NCBI GenBank assembly: GCA_023435265.1 | Contig: JAEYRZ010000054.1 | Coordinates: forward strand, 1 to 59,105 | Source of the DNA: Pseudomonadota bacterium | GTDB taxonomy: Bacteria; Desulfobacterota; Desulfobacteria; Desulfobacterales; Desulfosarcinaceae | Reading direction: 5' to 3' | DNA: 59,105 bases | Part shown: positions 25,596 through 33,762 of the stretch, piece by piece | Position numbering within the stretch: position 1 is the stretch's first letter | Layout: each line of letters opens with the position of its first letter | Made by a program: the position numbers and the translations under genes | The notes under the pieces: generated by a model | Told to the model about the DNA's origin: nothing | The model's database searches: none | Seen by the model: only the letters and a program-made list of their open reading frames with translations

Positions 25596-25622
25596 GGGAA
25601 GGTCTCCTGTCTGTCAATTAAA

Positions 25623-25743
25623 AATGCCGAAGTGGGTTGTCGCGTCTGTCCCGACGACGGTCTTCCGCCGCAAAAGGAAACCTTCGTGGTTGGGATGGCT
25701 GGATACATGCTGAGGTTGAAAGGCGCAGGGTTCGGCCTGCATT
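25623..25743 (-). promoter_or_regulatory. Candidate structured 5' leader (riboswitch-like) of the nik operon
   Basis: The predicted transcript starts near 25744 and has about 149 nt before nikK. Its ends pair: AATGC and CGAA (25743-25731, with a 4-nt bulge) with TTCG and GCATT (25631-25623). Inside are a strong hairpin CGGCGG-AAGA-CCGTCG and a competing one formed by CGTC and GACG around GGGACA; these share bases and exclude one another. Such an arrangement suggests a ligand-sensing RNA. No known class was recognised by eye. Confidence 0.4.
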
Positions 25744-25750
25744 GGCTTTG

Positions 25751-25779
25751 TTAATAAACATATGCGCAAAGCGTGTCAA
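25751..25779 (-). promoter_or_regulatory. Sigma70-like promoter for the nik operon
   Basis: On the minus strand TTGACA (25779-25774) and TATTAA (25756-25751) are 17 bp apart. The expected transcript start, near 25744, coincides with the 5' end of the structured leader. No clear NikR-type dyad was recognised. Confidence 0.6.
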
Positions 25780-25907
25780 GCCGAGTTGGTCCGATGCCGT
25801 TTTCGAAACCCCGGTTGACTTGCATTTGAAAACTCTCTATTTGAAAAAATTTTGTTGTCATCGATCGGCTAAATTGCCAAACTGCGCATATTTAAAAGGC
25901 TGAAGGC

Positions 25908-27569
25908 ATGAAGAACCAAATCCGTGACTTGATCCTGCAGGCCGCCCGCGAGGCGTACACGCGGGGCGAACTGCCCTCGGACGATTTCCCGAGCGTCGAA
26001 ATAGAAGAGCCCAAAACCGAAGCCCATGGAGATTTCGCCACCAACTTCGCCATGCTGGCGGCCAAATCGCAGCGCCTCCCGCCGCGCAGGATCGCCGAGG
26101 TAGTAACATCGTACCTGAACAAGGGCGATCTTCTGGAGCGCGCGGAGATTGCCGGACCGGGTTTTATCAACTTCTTCCTCGAGTCCTCCGCGTGGGCCCC
26201 GGTCGTGCAGACGATTCTTTCGCAGCAGGGCGCTTACGGCTCCTACAATCTGGGCCGCGGGCTGAAAGTGCAGGTCGAATTCGTCAGCGCCAACCCCACC
26301 GGGCCTCTGCACGTGGGCCACGGCCGCGGCGCCGCCGTGGGAGACAGCGTGGCCCGGATTCTGACATTCTGCGGCTACGACGTTCAGCGCGAATACTATA
26401 TCAACGATTCGGGCCGCCAGATTCAAACGCTCGGCCGCTCGGTCTATCTTCGCTGCAAGCAGCTGCTCGGCCACAGCGTGGCATTCCCCGAAGATCACTA
26501 TCCGGGCGATTACATCCTCGATCTGGCCCGCGAAGTGATCCGCCTGCAAGGCGGGGAGTTCATCCTGGCCGACGAGGAGCGGGCGGTTGCCCACTGCGCC
26601 CGCTTTGCGGCGGATGCCATCATCCTCGGCATCCGCAAGGGGCTCGAAACCTTCCGGGTCGCGTTCGACCGCTGGTTCAGCGAACAGAGCCTGTTCGAAA
26701 ACGGCCTGGTGGCCCAGGCGCTCGAAGAGCTTCAGGCCAGAGGCGAAGTGTACACCCGGGATGACGCTCTCTGGTTCAAATCGAGCGCCTACGGCGACGA
26801 GAAGGATCGCGTGGTGATGCGCAGCAACGGGTTGACCACCTATTTTGCGGCCGACATCGCCTATCATCGGGACAAGTACAGAAGAGGTTTCGAAAAAGTG
26901 ATCGATGTCTGGGGCGCCGACCACCACGGGTATATCCCGCGCATGGCCGCGGCGGTGCAGGCCTTCGGGCAGCGCAGGGACCAATTCGATGTTATTCTGG
27001 TGCAGCTCGTCAATCTGCTGCGCGGCGGCCAGCCGGTGGCCATGGGCAAGCGTTCGGGCGACTTCGTGACCTTGGAGGAAGTGGTGAACGAAGTGGGCGT
27101 CGACGCCGCGCGTTTCATCTTCCTGACCCGGGACTATGCGAGTCCCCTCGATTTCGATCTGGAAGTGGCCAAACAGCAGACCAACGAAAACCCGGTCTAC
27201 TACATACAATATGTCCATGCCCGCATCGCCAGCATCCTGCGCAAGGCGGCCGAGCAGGGGCTGAATCCGGTCGCCTGGCGTGATGACAGCGGCGCGCGGC
27301 TGACGCAAGCCGAAGAGATTCAACTGATCAAGGCCCTGGCGCGCTTTCCCGAGGTGGTGCGGCTCAGCGCCGAAACGCTCGCCCCGCATCGCGTGACGTT
27401 CGCCTTGATGAATCTTTCGGCTCTGTTTCACGCGTATTATAACAAGCACCGCGTGCTGACCGACGATCCCGGACTTTCCAACAGCCGCCTGTGCCTGGTT
27501 TCGGCTGTTCAGCAGGTGATCCGCAACGGGTTGACGCTGCTCGGCGTCTCGGCGCCCGAACAGATGTGA
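25908..27569 (+). CDS. argS: Arginyl-tRNA synthetase
   Basis: A 553-residue class I aminoacyl-tRNA synthetase. The N-terminal Add1-like domain covers about 1-110, the HIGH motif is HVGHG in NPTGPLHVGHGRG near residue 134, and the KMSKS region is the degenerate MGKRSG form usual in bacterial ArgS. The DALR anticodon-binding domain ends the protein. The start at 25908 gives MKNQIRDLILQA. The SPOR-domain gene follows after 78 bp. Confidence 0.97.
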   Translation: MKNQIRDLILQAAREAYTRGELPSDDFPSVEIEEPKTEAHGDFATNFAMLAAKSQRLPPRRIAEVVTSYLNKGDLLERAEIAGPGFINFFLESSAWAPVVQTILSQQGAYGSYNLGRGLKVQVEFVSANPTGPLHVGHGRGAAVGDSVARILTFCGYDVQREYYINDSGRQIQTLGRSVYLRCKQLLGHSVAFPEDHYPGDYILDLAREVIRLQGGEFILADEERAVAHCARFAADAIILGIRKGLETFRVAFDRWFSEQSLFENGLVAQALEELQARGEVYTRDDALWFKSSAYGDEKDRVVMRSNGLTTYFAADIAYHRDKYRRGFEKVIDVWGADHHGYIPRMAAAVQAFGQRRDQFDVILVQLVNLLRGGQPVAMGKRSGDFVTLEEVVNEVGVDAARFIFLTRDYASPLDFDLEVAKQQTNENPVYYIQYVHARIASILRKAAEQGLNPVAWRDDSGARLTQAEEIQLIKALARFPEVVRLSAETLAPHRVTFALMNLSALFHAYYNKHRVLTDDPGLSNSRLCLVSAVQQVIRNGLTLLGVSAPEQM

Positions 27570-27647
27570 TGGATGCCGGTGTCTCCGGAAGCGGTTCGGA
27601 TGAGAACGGTGGAGGCGCTGGTTTAAGTTCAAATTTCGACAACGTGG

Positions 27648-28469
27648 ATGAATGATAAGGGCAAAGCGGTGGCCGAAGAACCCAAGGCAATCGTCCGGAT
27701 GACCCGGCGCGGCGTGGCGGTCTGGATCCTGTTGATCCTGTTCATCGCCGTCTGGATGTTCATCCTGGGCATTCTGGTCGGCCGCGGAACGGCACCCGTG
27801 CCGCTCGAAGCCGACCTCCTGCAGCAAGAGCTGTCTGAACTCAAAACGGCCCTTATGCAGAAGGAACAGGCGGACATGGAGGCGCAGGCCTCGGGCCAGA
27901 CCGACCAAAAAACCCAATTGGGATTTTACGAAGCCCTGAAGGAAACCAAGCGGCAGCCGCCCGTGGTGTCCCGCAATGCGCCGGGAACCGCCGCAAAACC
28001 CGCGCCCGGCGCTGCGGCCCGGCTGCTGCTCGATGTCGAGAGTAAGCCGAGCGCTGCCACCGCGCCCCCTGAAGCTGCGGAAAAGCCGCGGGAAGCCGTC
28101 AAGCCCGCTCCGGTCGAGAAAGCCAAAGCCGATGACAAACCGGTGAACAAACCCGCACCGGCGGAAAGCAAACCCGTTTCGGCAACGCCTCGCCCGGAGG
28201 CTGCCCGGCCGGCGCCGCCCGCCAAACCGGGTGCCGGCGCGTTCACGGTTCAGGTCGGCGCCTTCAAAGATCGTCCGGGCGCCGATCAAATGGTCTCCCG
28301 GCTGCGCGCCAAAGGGTATGCGGCTTATCAGATCCGCAGCGAATCGGCTGACAAAGGGATCTGGTACCGCGTCCGCGTGGGCGCCTTCGACGATCGCGCC
28401 GCAGCCCGGAACATGCTCAAAAAGCTGGAAGGAGATCAGTTCAAGGGCATAGTCGTAGGAACGCCGTAA
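27648..28469 (+). CDS. SPOR-domain cell envelope protein
   Basis: A 273-residue inner-membrane protein. One transmembrane helix (about 25-45) is preceded by a short cytoplasmic N-terminus. A long Ala/Pro/Lys-rich linker (about 95-195) follows, then a C-terminal SPOR domain (about 198-272) with FTVQVGAFKDR and YRVRVGAFDDR repeats that bind denuded peptidoglycan glycan at division sites. The layout resembles FtsN/DedD-like proteins in general shape, but no specific orthology is claimed. It follows argS. Confidence 0.9.
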   Translation: MNDKGKAVAEEPKAIVRMTRRGVAVWILLILFIAVWMFILGILVGRGTAPVPLEADLLQQELSELKTALMQKEQADMEAQASGQTDQKTQLGFYEALKETKRQPPVVSRNAPGTAAKPAPGAAARLLLDVESKPSAATAPPEAAEKPREAVKPAPVEKAKADDKPVNKPAPAESKPVSATPRPEAARPAPPAKPGAGAFTVQVGAFKDRPGADQMVSRLRAKGYAAYQIRSESADKGIWYRVRVGAFDDRAAARNMLKKLEGDQFKGIVVGTP

Positions 28470-28597
28470 CCAGGGCTGAAAACTTGACGACTTCGAAAAG
28501 GACCATGGTACTGCCGGGGCAACGAGCAGAAAGCTGAAAGTTTAAAGAAAGGTATTCGTTCACCTTTCAGCTGTGACGGACGCGCAAAAGGCGGATT

Positions 28598-28671
28598 AAC
28601 CACAGAGCTCACAGAGGGCACAGAGGTAAGTTGTTAAGATATATTATTTTCCTCTGTGTTTTTCTGTGGTC
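28598..28671. repeat. CACAGAG-type palindromic repeat, copy 1
   Basis: The element starts AACCACAGAG and ends CTCTGTG...CTGTGGT, with several CACAGAGG units and an AT-rich centre. Its flank to the left reads GCGGATT. A homologous copy lies at 31262-31343, inverted relative to this one. Confidence 0.7.
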
Positions 28672-28730
28672 TAAAAATACTTTTTACGTTCTGTCAAAAC
28701 CATTAGGGGTTGGTAGAAAATCTCCAAACC

Positions 28731-28854
28731 GACGGCGCCGAAAAAAGTTCAAGATCGGGGCGCCGCGAATCCCGTGCCCCGAGGCGTACTGCAGTATGCC
28801 GCAGGAACAACGGGATGGAGCGCAACGCAGATTTGGACTTTTTGCGGTGCCGTC
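28731..28854. repeat. MITE-like inverted repeat with palindromic centre
   Basis: The arms from 28731 (GACGGCGCCGAAAAAAGT) and to 28854 (ACTTTTTGCGGTGCCGTC) are imperfectly complementary for roughly 45 bp. The centre (GGCGTACTGCAGTATGCC, near 28782-28800) is itself nearly palindromic. It ends about 20 bp before the gatC start and has no coding content. Confidence 0.6.
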
Positions 28855-28875
28855 AAACCTGATGCAGGAGCCTGT

Positions 28876-29166
28876 ATGACCATCACCCCCGAAGAGGTCC
28901 GCCATGTCGCCGAGTTGGCCCGCCTGCGGATCGCACAAGAGGATGTGGAAACATTTGCCCGGCAGCTGGCCGCCGTTCTCGACTACATGCGGACATTGGA
29001 GCAGGTCGACACGCAGGGGGTGGCGGCCACCGCCCATGCCGTGGACCTGGTCAATGCGTTCCGGGAGGATCGCCTCGTGCCGTCCCTGTCGCCGGAGGCG
29101 GTTCTGGCCAATGCGCCCGCTTCGCGTGACGGCAGCTTCGGCGTGCCCAAGGTGATTGCCGGATGA
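28876..29166 (+). CDS. gatC: Asp-tRNA(Asn)/Glu-tRNA(Gln) amidotransferase subunit C
   Basis: The 96-residue small stabilising subunit of the GatCAB transamidosome. The N-terminus MTITPEEVRHVAELARLRI is typical, and the C-terminal part ends in FGVPKVI. The start at ATG 28876 follows GCAGGAG. It overlaps the next open reading frame by 4 bp. gatA is 430 bp downstream and gatB is separate at 37158-38588. Confidence 0.93.
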   Translation: MTITPEEVRHVAELARLRIAQEDVETFARQLAAVLDYMRTLEQVDTQGVAATAHAVDLVNAFREDRLVPSLSPEAVLANAPASRDGSFGVPKVIAG

Positions 29167-29555
29167 GCATCGATGATGCCCTGGCGCCGGTCTCCGGGAC
29201 TGCGGCGCAACCGGCGGTTTTCAAGCAGTGTCCCCTTTGCCGGTTCACCTGGGCGACGCGCGAGTCATTTCTGGGCGACGCCGCTCTGGAACCGATCGGG
29301 TACCAGGTCAATTTCGGCAGGCTGAATGCAGGGTTGTTTCTGTTCAATCATGCCTGCAAAGGCACTCTGGCCGTAAAAGCCAGCGCTTTTCTGGATTTAT
29401 ACGCGGGCCCGCTTTTCGAGACACGGCACACGGGAGATGCCCAGTGCCCGGGTCACTGCCTGCACACCGATGATTTGCAGCCGTGCCCTGCGCGGTGCGA
29501 ATGCGCCTATGTCCGGGAGATTCTGCAGATCATCCGGAGGTGGCCCAGATCGTGA
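29163..29555 (+). CDS. Cysteine-rich hypothetical protein between gatC and gatA
   Basis: A 130-residue soluble protein, unrecognised. It contains CPLCRFTW near residue 22, a lone cysteine near 62, and a C-terminal cluster of cysteines in CPGHC and CPARCEC, with a histidine nearby, suggesting a zinc or Fe-S site. It overlaps gatC in ATGA fashion and ends 37 bp before gatA, so it is expressed with them. It may be a lineage-specific accessory or an unrelated passenger. Confidence 0.65.
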   Translation: MSIDDALAPVSGTAAQPAVFKQCPLCRFTWATRESFLGDAALEPIGYQVNFGRLNAGLFLFNHACKGTLAVKASAFLDLYAGPLFETRHTGDAQCPGHCLHTDDLQPCPARCECAYVREILQIIRRWPRS

Positions 29556-29592
29556 AATCGAAGCGGCTATATTTCAAGTGGAGAAGCATCGC

Positions 29593-31053
29593 ATGACATT
29601 GACCGAATTGACGGTCGCCCAGGCGCACGATCTGATCAGCCGACGGGAAATCAGCTCGGTCGAGCTGACGAACGCCGTCCTGGAGCGGATCGCCGCCAAG
29701 GACGGTGAAATCGGCGCGTTCATCACCGTGACCGCCGAGCAGGCCCTGGCCCAGGCGCAAGAGGCCGATGCGGCCGTCGCGCGCGGCAGCATTGCGCCGC
29801 TGACTGGAATCCCGCTGGGCATCAAGGATCTGATCTGCACCCGCGCAATCCGCACCACCTGCGGGTCGCGCATTCTGGAAACCTTCGTTCCGCCCTATGA
29901 CGCGCACGTGGTTCAGCGTCTGGCGGCACAGCAGGCCGTGATCGTGGGCAAGCTGAACATGGATGAATTCGCCATGGGGTCGACGACCGAACACTCGGCT
30001 TTCCAGGTGACGCGCAATCCATGGAACCTCGCCTGTTCGCCCGGCGGCTCCAGCGGCGGGTCGGCCGCCGCCGTGGCAGCCGACCTGTGCCTGGGCGCCC
30101 TGGGTTCCGATACCGGTGGATCGATCCGCCAGCCCGCCAGCCATTGCGGCGTGGTGGGATTGAAACCAACCTACGGCCGGGTTTCGCGCTTCGGGCTGGT
30201 GGCGTTCGCATCTTCCCTGGACCAGATCGGCCCCCTGTCGAAAAACGTGGCGGACTGCGCCATTCTGCTGCAGGCGGTCGCCGGGCACGATCCGGCCGAT
30301 TCCACCAGCGTCGCGCATCCGGTGCCGGATTACAGCGCCGCCCTGCAGCCGGGGCTCAAGGGATTGCGCATCGGAATCGCTCCGGCCTATTTCGAGAGTC
30401 CCGGCCTGGACGCCGAGGTGGCCGCGGCGGTCCGCCAGGCCGTGCAGACGCTGGAGGAACTGGGCGCGCAAACCGTTCCCATCGACCTGCCGCACACCGA
30501 GTACGGCGTTGCCGCCTACTACATCATCGCGCCCTGCGAAGCGAGTTCCAATCTGGCGCGCTACGACGGCGTCAAGTACGGCTTGCGCTGCGGAGCGGAA
30601 ACCGGCCTGATGGACATGTATCGCGCCACGCGCTCCCGGGGGTTTGGTCCCGAGGTTCAGCGGCGCATCCTGCTGGGCACCTATGCCCTGTCCGCGGGGT
30701 ATTACGAGGCGTACTACCACAAGGCCTCCCAGGTGCGCACGCTGATCATGAACGACTTCCGAACCGCATTTCAAGCCTGCGATGTGATCGCCGCCCCGGT
30801 GGCGCCCACCCCGGCGCCGCCTCTGGGGGCCACTGCGGACGATCCGCTCGCCATGTATCTTTCCGACGCCTACACCCTGTCGGTCAACCTGGCCGGCCTG
30901 CCGGCGCTTTCGGTTCCCTGCGGGTTCAGCCGGGACGGACGGCCCGTGGGACTACAGTTGCTGGCGCCCCATTTCCACGAGGCGCAAATATTGCGCGCGG
31001 CCTACAACTTCGAACAAGCCACCGACGTTCACCGGCGGCGGCCGCCGCTCTGA
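29593..31053 (+). CDS. gatA: Asp-tRNA(Asn)/Glu-tRNA(Gln) amidotransferase subunit A
   Basis: A 486-residue amidase-signature enzyme that releases ammonia from glutamine or asparagine for GatB. The catalytic Ser-cisSer-Lys triad is supported by GIKDLI (Lys), the SPGGSSGGSAAAVAA glycine-serine stretch and GSDTGGSIRQPA. The start at ATG 29593 gives MTLTELTVAQAHDL; the longer frame upstream overlaps the preceding gene. The protein has the normal length. Confidence 0.97.
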   Translation: MTLTELTVAQAHDLISRREISSVELTNAVLERIAAKDGEIGAFITVTAEQALAQAQEADAAVARGSIAPLTGIPLGIKDLICTRAIRTTCGSRILETFVPPYDAHVVQRLAAQQAVIVGKLNMDEFAMGSTTEHSAFQVTRNPWNLACSPGGSSGGSAAAVAADLCLGALGSDTGGSIRQPASHCGVVGLKPTYGRVSRFGLVAFASSLDQIGPLSKNVADCAILLQAVAGHDPADSTSVAHPVPDYSAALQPGLKGLRIGIAPAYFESPGLDAEVAAAVRQAVQTLEELGAQTVPIDLPHTEYGVAAYYIIAPCEASSNLARYDGVKYGLRCGAETGLMDMYRATRSRGFGPEVQRRILLGTYALSAGYYEAYYHKASQVRTLIMNDFRTAFQACDVIAAPVAPTPAPPLGATADDPLAMYLSDAYTLSVNLAGLPALSVPCGFSRDGRPVGLQLLAPHFHEAQILRAAYNFEQATDVHRRRPPL

Positions 31054-31066
31054 GAAAGGAACGTGA

Positions 31067-31240
31067 ATGAGCATCCAACCCGAAGGCGAGGAACTGCGCA
31101 AAGCGGTCACCTGGATCGACGCCGAACGCCTGGACCGTCCCGACAAAAGCCTGACGCAACTGGTCGAGGAGGCCGGGCTGCGGTTCAACCTCTCCCCGAA
31201 AGAGAGCGAGTATTTAATGAAGTTTTTAAAAAAAGTTTGA
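31067..31240 (+). CDS. Small conserved-looking protein, 57 aa
   Basis: It begins MSIQPEGEELRKAVTWI 13 bp after gatA, preceded by GAGAAAGGA, and ends in KFLKKV. It is charged and helical, with no cysteines or membrane segment. Similar short proteins with an LSPKESEYL-like ending seem familiar from Desulfobacterota, but I cannot verify this here. Coupling to gatA and a good ribosome site favour a real gene. Confidence 0.6.
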   Translation: MSIQPEGEELRKAVTWIDAERLDRPDKSLTQLVEEAGLRFNLSPKESEYLMKFLKKV

Positions 31241-31261
31241 TGAATCGTAATAGGTGTTTTT

Positions 31262-31343
31262 AAACCACAGAGGGTACAGAGGACACGGAGAAAAACATTC
31301 TCAAGAAATTACCTCTGTGTTCTCAGTGCCCTCTGTGGTTAAT
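31262..31343. repeat. CACAGAG-type palindromic repeat, copy 2
   Basis: This inverted homologue of 28598-28671 begins AACCACAGAGGGTACAGAGG and ends CCCTCTGTGGTTAA. Immediately after it, 31349-31388 forms a hairpin (TTTACGAGTCCATC with GATGGGCTCGTAAA, A-rich loop). Together they fill the gap between the small gene and mutL. Confidence 0.7.
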
Positions 31344-31433
31344 CTGCCCTTTTTACGAGTCCATCAAAAAAGATGGGCTCGTAAAGAGTCGGGTGCTGCA
31401 TCTTTTTGCTTCAGTTTACAATAGAATCTCGCC

Positions 31434-33230
31434 ATGTCCCGCATCCGCATCCTGCCTGAAGTCCTGGCCAACAAAATCGCCGCCGGCGAAGTGGTCGAGC
31501 GCCCCGCCTCGGTGGTCAAGGAACTGGTCGAGAATGCGTTGGACGCCGGCGGCACGCGCATCGTGGTCGAAGTCGAAAACGGCGGCCGCAGCCTGATCCG
31601 GGTGGCGGACAACGGCAGCGGCATGCATGCGGACGATGCCCTGCTGGCCGTTGAGCGATTTGCCACCAGCAAGATTCAAAACGACGACGATCTCTGCGCC
31701 ATCCGCACCCTGGGATTCCGGGGCGAGGCTTTGCCCAGCATCGCCGCCGTTTCGCACCTTGTGCTGACCACCCGCACCGCCGACGCGGCAGCCGGAACCG
31801 AAGTGCGCGTGGAAGGCGGCAAGATCGTGGAAGTCAAAGCGGCCGGCGCGCCGCCGGGCACGTTGGTCGAGGTGACCCGGCTTTTCTTCAATACACCCGC
31901 ACGGCGCAAATTTCTCAAATCGACCGCCACCGAGATGGGCCATATCGCCGACATGCTGGCCGGCGCGGCCCTGGGCCGGCCCGGGCTCCACCTCCGCCTG
32001 AACCACAACGGCAGAATGGTGTGCCGCTGGCTGCAGACGGACGATGCGGCCGAACGGTCCGCCGACATCCTGGGCGTGCCGCGCGGCGATCTGCTGCCGG
32101 TCGCGGCGCACTGCGCTGCGCTCTCACTGCGCGGCTGGCTGGGGCCGCCCTCCCTCTCGCGCGGCACCGCGCGCGGCGTCTATATTTTCGTGAACGGCCG
32201 CCGCGTGCGCGACCGCATGGTCCAGCACGCGCTCCTGGAGGGCTGCAGCGGCCGGCTGATGAAAGGACGTTTTCCGTCGGCCGTGCTGTTCCTGGAACTG
32301 CCCTTCGATCAGGTGGATGTCAATGTGCATCCCACCAAACATGAAGTGCGTTTCGTTCAGGCCCGCCAGATCCATCAGGCGGTGTATGCCGCGGTGCGCG
32401 AGGCCCTGGCCCGGACCCGGGCGGTTCCCCTGCGCGGCCCGCAGTTGGATGACCCTGCAAAGCCGGACGCGGTGGCCGAATCCGCTCCGGAATACCTGAA
32501 AAGCCTGGATGTTGCATGGGGCGCCGCTTCCTTTCCCCAGGCGCGCACCGGTGCGGGGGCCGCTGGGGGCGATTTCGGGCCACCGGCTGCGGGGCTGCCT
32601 CCCGCAACGGCAGCCGCCGCCGAGGCCCAGCAACCGCTCTGGCGCGGCAGGCGCTTCGCCGACCTCATCGTGATCGGGCAGCTGCGCGGCACCTATATCG
32701 TGTGCCAGGAAGGCGCCGACCTCGTGCTGATCGACCAGCACGCGGCGCATGAACGCATCGTCTACGAGGCGCTCGCCCGGAACGCCGGCCGGCCGGAAGC
32801 CCAGTATCTCGTGGTGCCGGAAACGGTGGAGTTGGGGTTCGGCGAAGCCGCGGCCCTCACTGCGCTGATCCCCCGGCTGGCCGAACTGGGGCTGGAAGTC
32901 GAGCCTTTCGGCGGCACCACATTTGCCGTGAAAGCCCTGCCCGCGCTTCTGGACCGGCACGCCGCAGGACGGCTGGTTTTGGAACTGGCCGAAACGGCCA
33001 TGCAGGTCGGCCGGGAAACCGCCTTGTCCGGGAAACTGGACGCCTGCCGGATGGTGATGGCCTGCCACCACGCGGTACGCGCCAACCAGCGCCTTTCGGG
33101 GCAGCAGATCCGCCACCTGTTGGAAAGCCTCGACCAATGCGAAAACCCAGCCCACTGCCCTCACGGAAGACCGACCTGCGTGCGTTGGAGCGCCTGGGAG
33201 ATCGAAAAAGCCTTTGGGCGCGTAAAATAA
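31434..33230 (+). CDS. mutL: DNA mismatch repair protein MutL (endonuclease type)
   Basis: A 598-residue GHKL ATPase. The N-terminal ATPase motifs are intact: NKIAAGEVVERPASVV, ENALDAG, DNGSGM and GFRGEALPSI. The C-terminal dimerisation domain carries the endonuclease metal motif DQHAAHERIVYE near residue 430 and CPHGRP near the end, so this MutL likely nicks DNA itself, as in bacteria lacking MutH. A low-complexity linker joins the halves. The start is ATG 31434. Confidence 0.96.
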   Translation: MSRIRILPEVLANKIAAGEVVERPASVVKELVENALDAGGTRIVVEVENGGRSLIRVADNGSGMHADDALLAVERFATSKIQNDDDLCAIRTLGFRGEALPSIAAVSHLVLTTRTADAAAGTEVRVEGGKIVEVKAAGAPPGTLVEVTRLFFNTPARRKFLKSTATEMGHIADMLAGAALGRPGLHLRLNHNGRMVCRWLQTDDAAERSADILGVPRGDLLPVAAHCAALSLRGWLGPPSLSRGTARGVYIFVNGRRVRDRMVQHALLEGCSGRLMKGRFPSAVLFLELPFDQVDVNVHPTKHEVRFVQARQIHQAVYAAVREALARTRAVPLRGPQLDDPAKPDAVAESAPEYLKSLDVAWGAASFPQARTGAGAAGGDFGPPAAGLPPATAAAAEAQQPLWRGRRFADLIVIGQLRGTYIVCQEGADLVLIDQHAAHERIVYEALARNAGRPEAQYLVVPETVELGFGEAAALTALIPRLAELGLEVEPFGGTTFAVKALPALLDRHAAGRLVLELAETAMQVGRETALSGKLDACRMVMACHHAVRANQRLSGQQIRHLLESLDQCENPAHCPHGRPTCVRWSAWEIEKAFGRVK

Positions 33231-33762
33231 TTCTAAAGGTTGTTCTTCGAGCGGACGATATAAGCGTTCGAGGCGTTACGATGAATCATTTACGGCCCGG
33301 AATCTTTATTTCCCCGACCCGGGCAGGGGAAGAAGTGCCTGACAAAACACTTTCGCTGCGGGTTTGTTCCCGAATTCCCACGGCGCGCACCCGGCCGGCC
33401 GGGTTGCCGAAGATTTCTTTGCGGCAGGCCGATTTTTTTTCTTTCGGAAAAGGTGCTTCGATGCCAAGTCCCCGCAGGGAAAGCATTTTTTGTCTTCGAA
33501 GACCTGGAGCGATGCCCCTTGACTTTTCACCGGACGCCTGGTAGATGTTTTTGGAATTTTTTGGTTGGCCGGATTTACTAGTTATCGCCAAGATTAAAGT
33601 TAGGCTCGATTTCCGAATGGTAAGGATGTGCGGTTTTACCGCATGCTGACGCGAAAGGAGGTGGTCGGGGGACATAACTTTAAGTGGAGATAATTAGATG
33701 GATTTGGCTATTTTTTTTGGTTTGGCAACCAAATGGCACTCAAATTGTTAGGAGGACAACAG
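33231..33762. other. Long leader region upstream of the porin
   Basis: This 532-bp stretch has no believable gene. Besides the promoter at 33519-33547 it contains small hairpins: TGCGGT with ACCGCA around 33630, and TTTGGTT with AACCAAA at 33717-33734 after a T-run. An AAAGGAGGTGG near 33654 has no start codon suitably behind it. The region probably forms a roughly 200-nt porin leader. Confidence 0.5.
33519..33547 (+). promoter_or_regulatory. Possible porin promoter
   Basis: TTGACT at 33519-33524 and TAGATG at 33542-33547 have a 17-bp spacer. They lie about 215 bp before the porin start. The -10 match is only fair. Confidence 0.35.

Larger units (their letters stand above)
28470..28875. other. 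Intergenic region rich in palindromes
   Basis: This 406-bp region between the SPOR gene and gatC has no gene. It contains a hairpin with AGCTGAAAG and CTTTCAGCT arms (28532-28572), the CACAGAG-type repeat (28598-28671) and a MITE-like inverted repeat (28731-28854). Confidence 0.6.

Noticed and set aside
25601..25616. B12-box-like sequence AGACAGGAGACC before nikK
   Set aside because: The match is largely the ribosome site (AGGAG), and the rest of the cobalamin riboswitch core (such as CCGCAACTGT-like parts) is missing.
25869..28289. 806-codon antisense frame across argS and the SPOR gene
   Set aside because: It arises from the codon bias of argS, an unmistakable gene on the plus strand.
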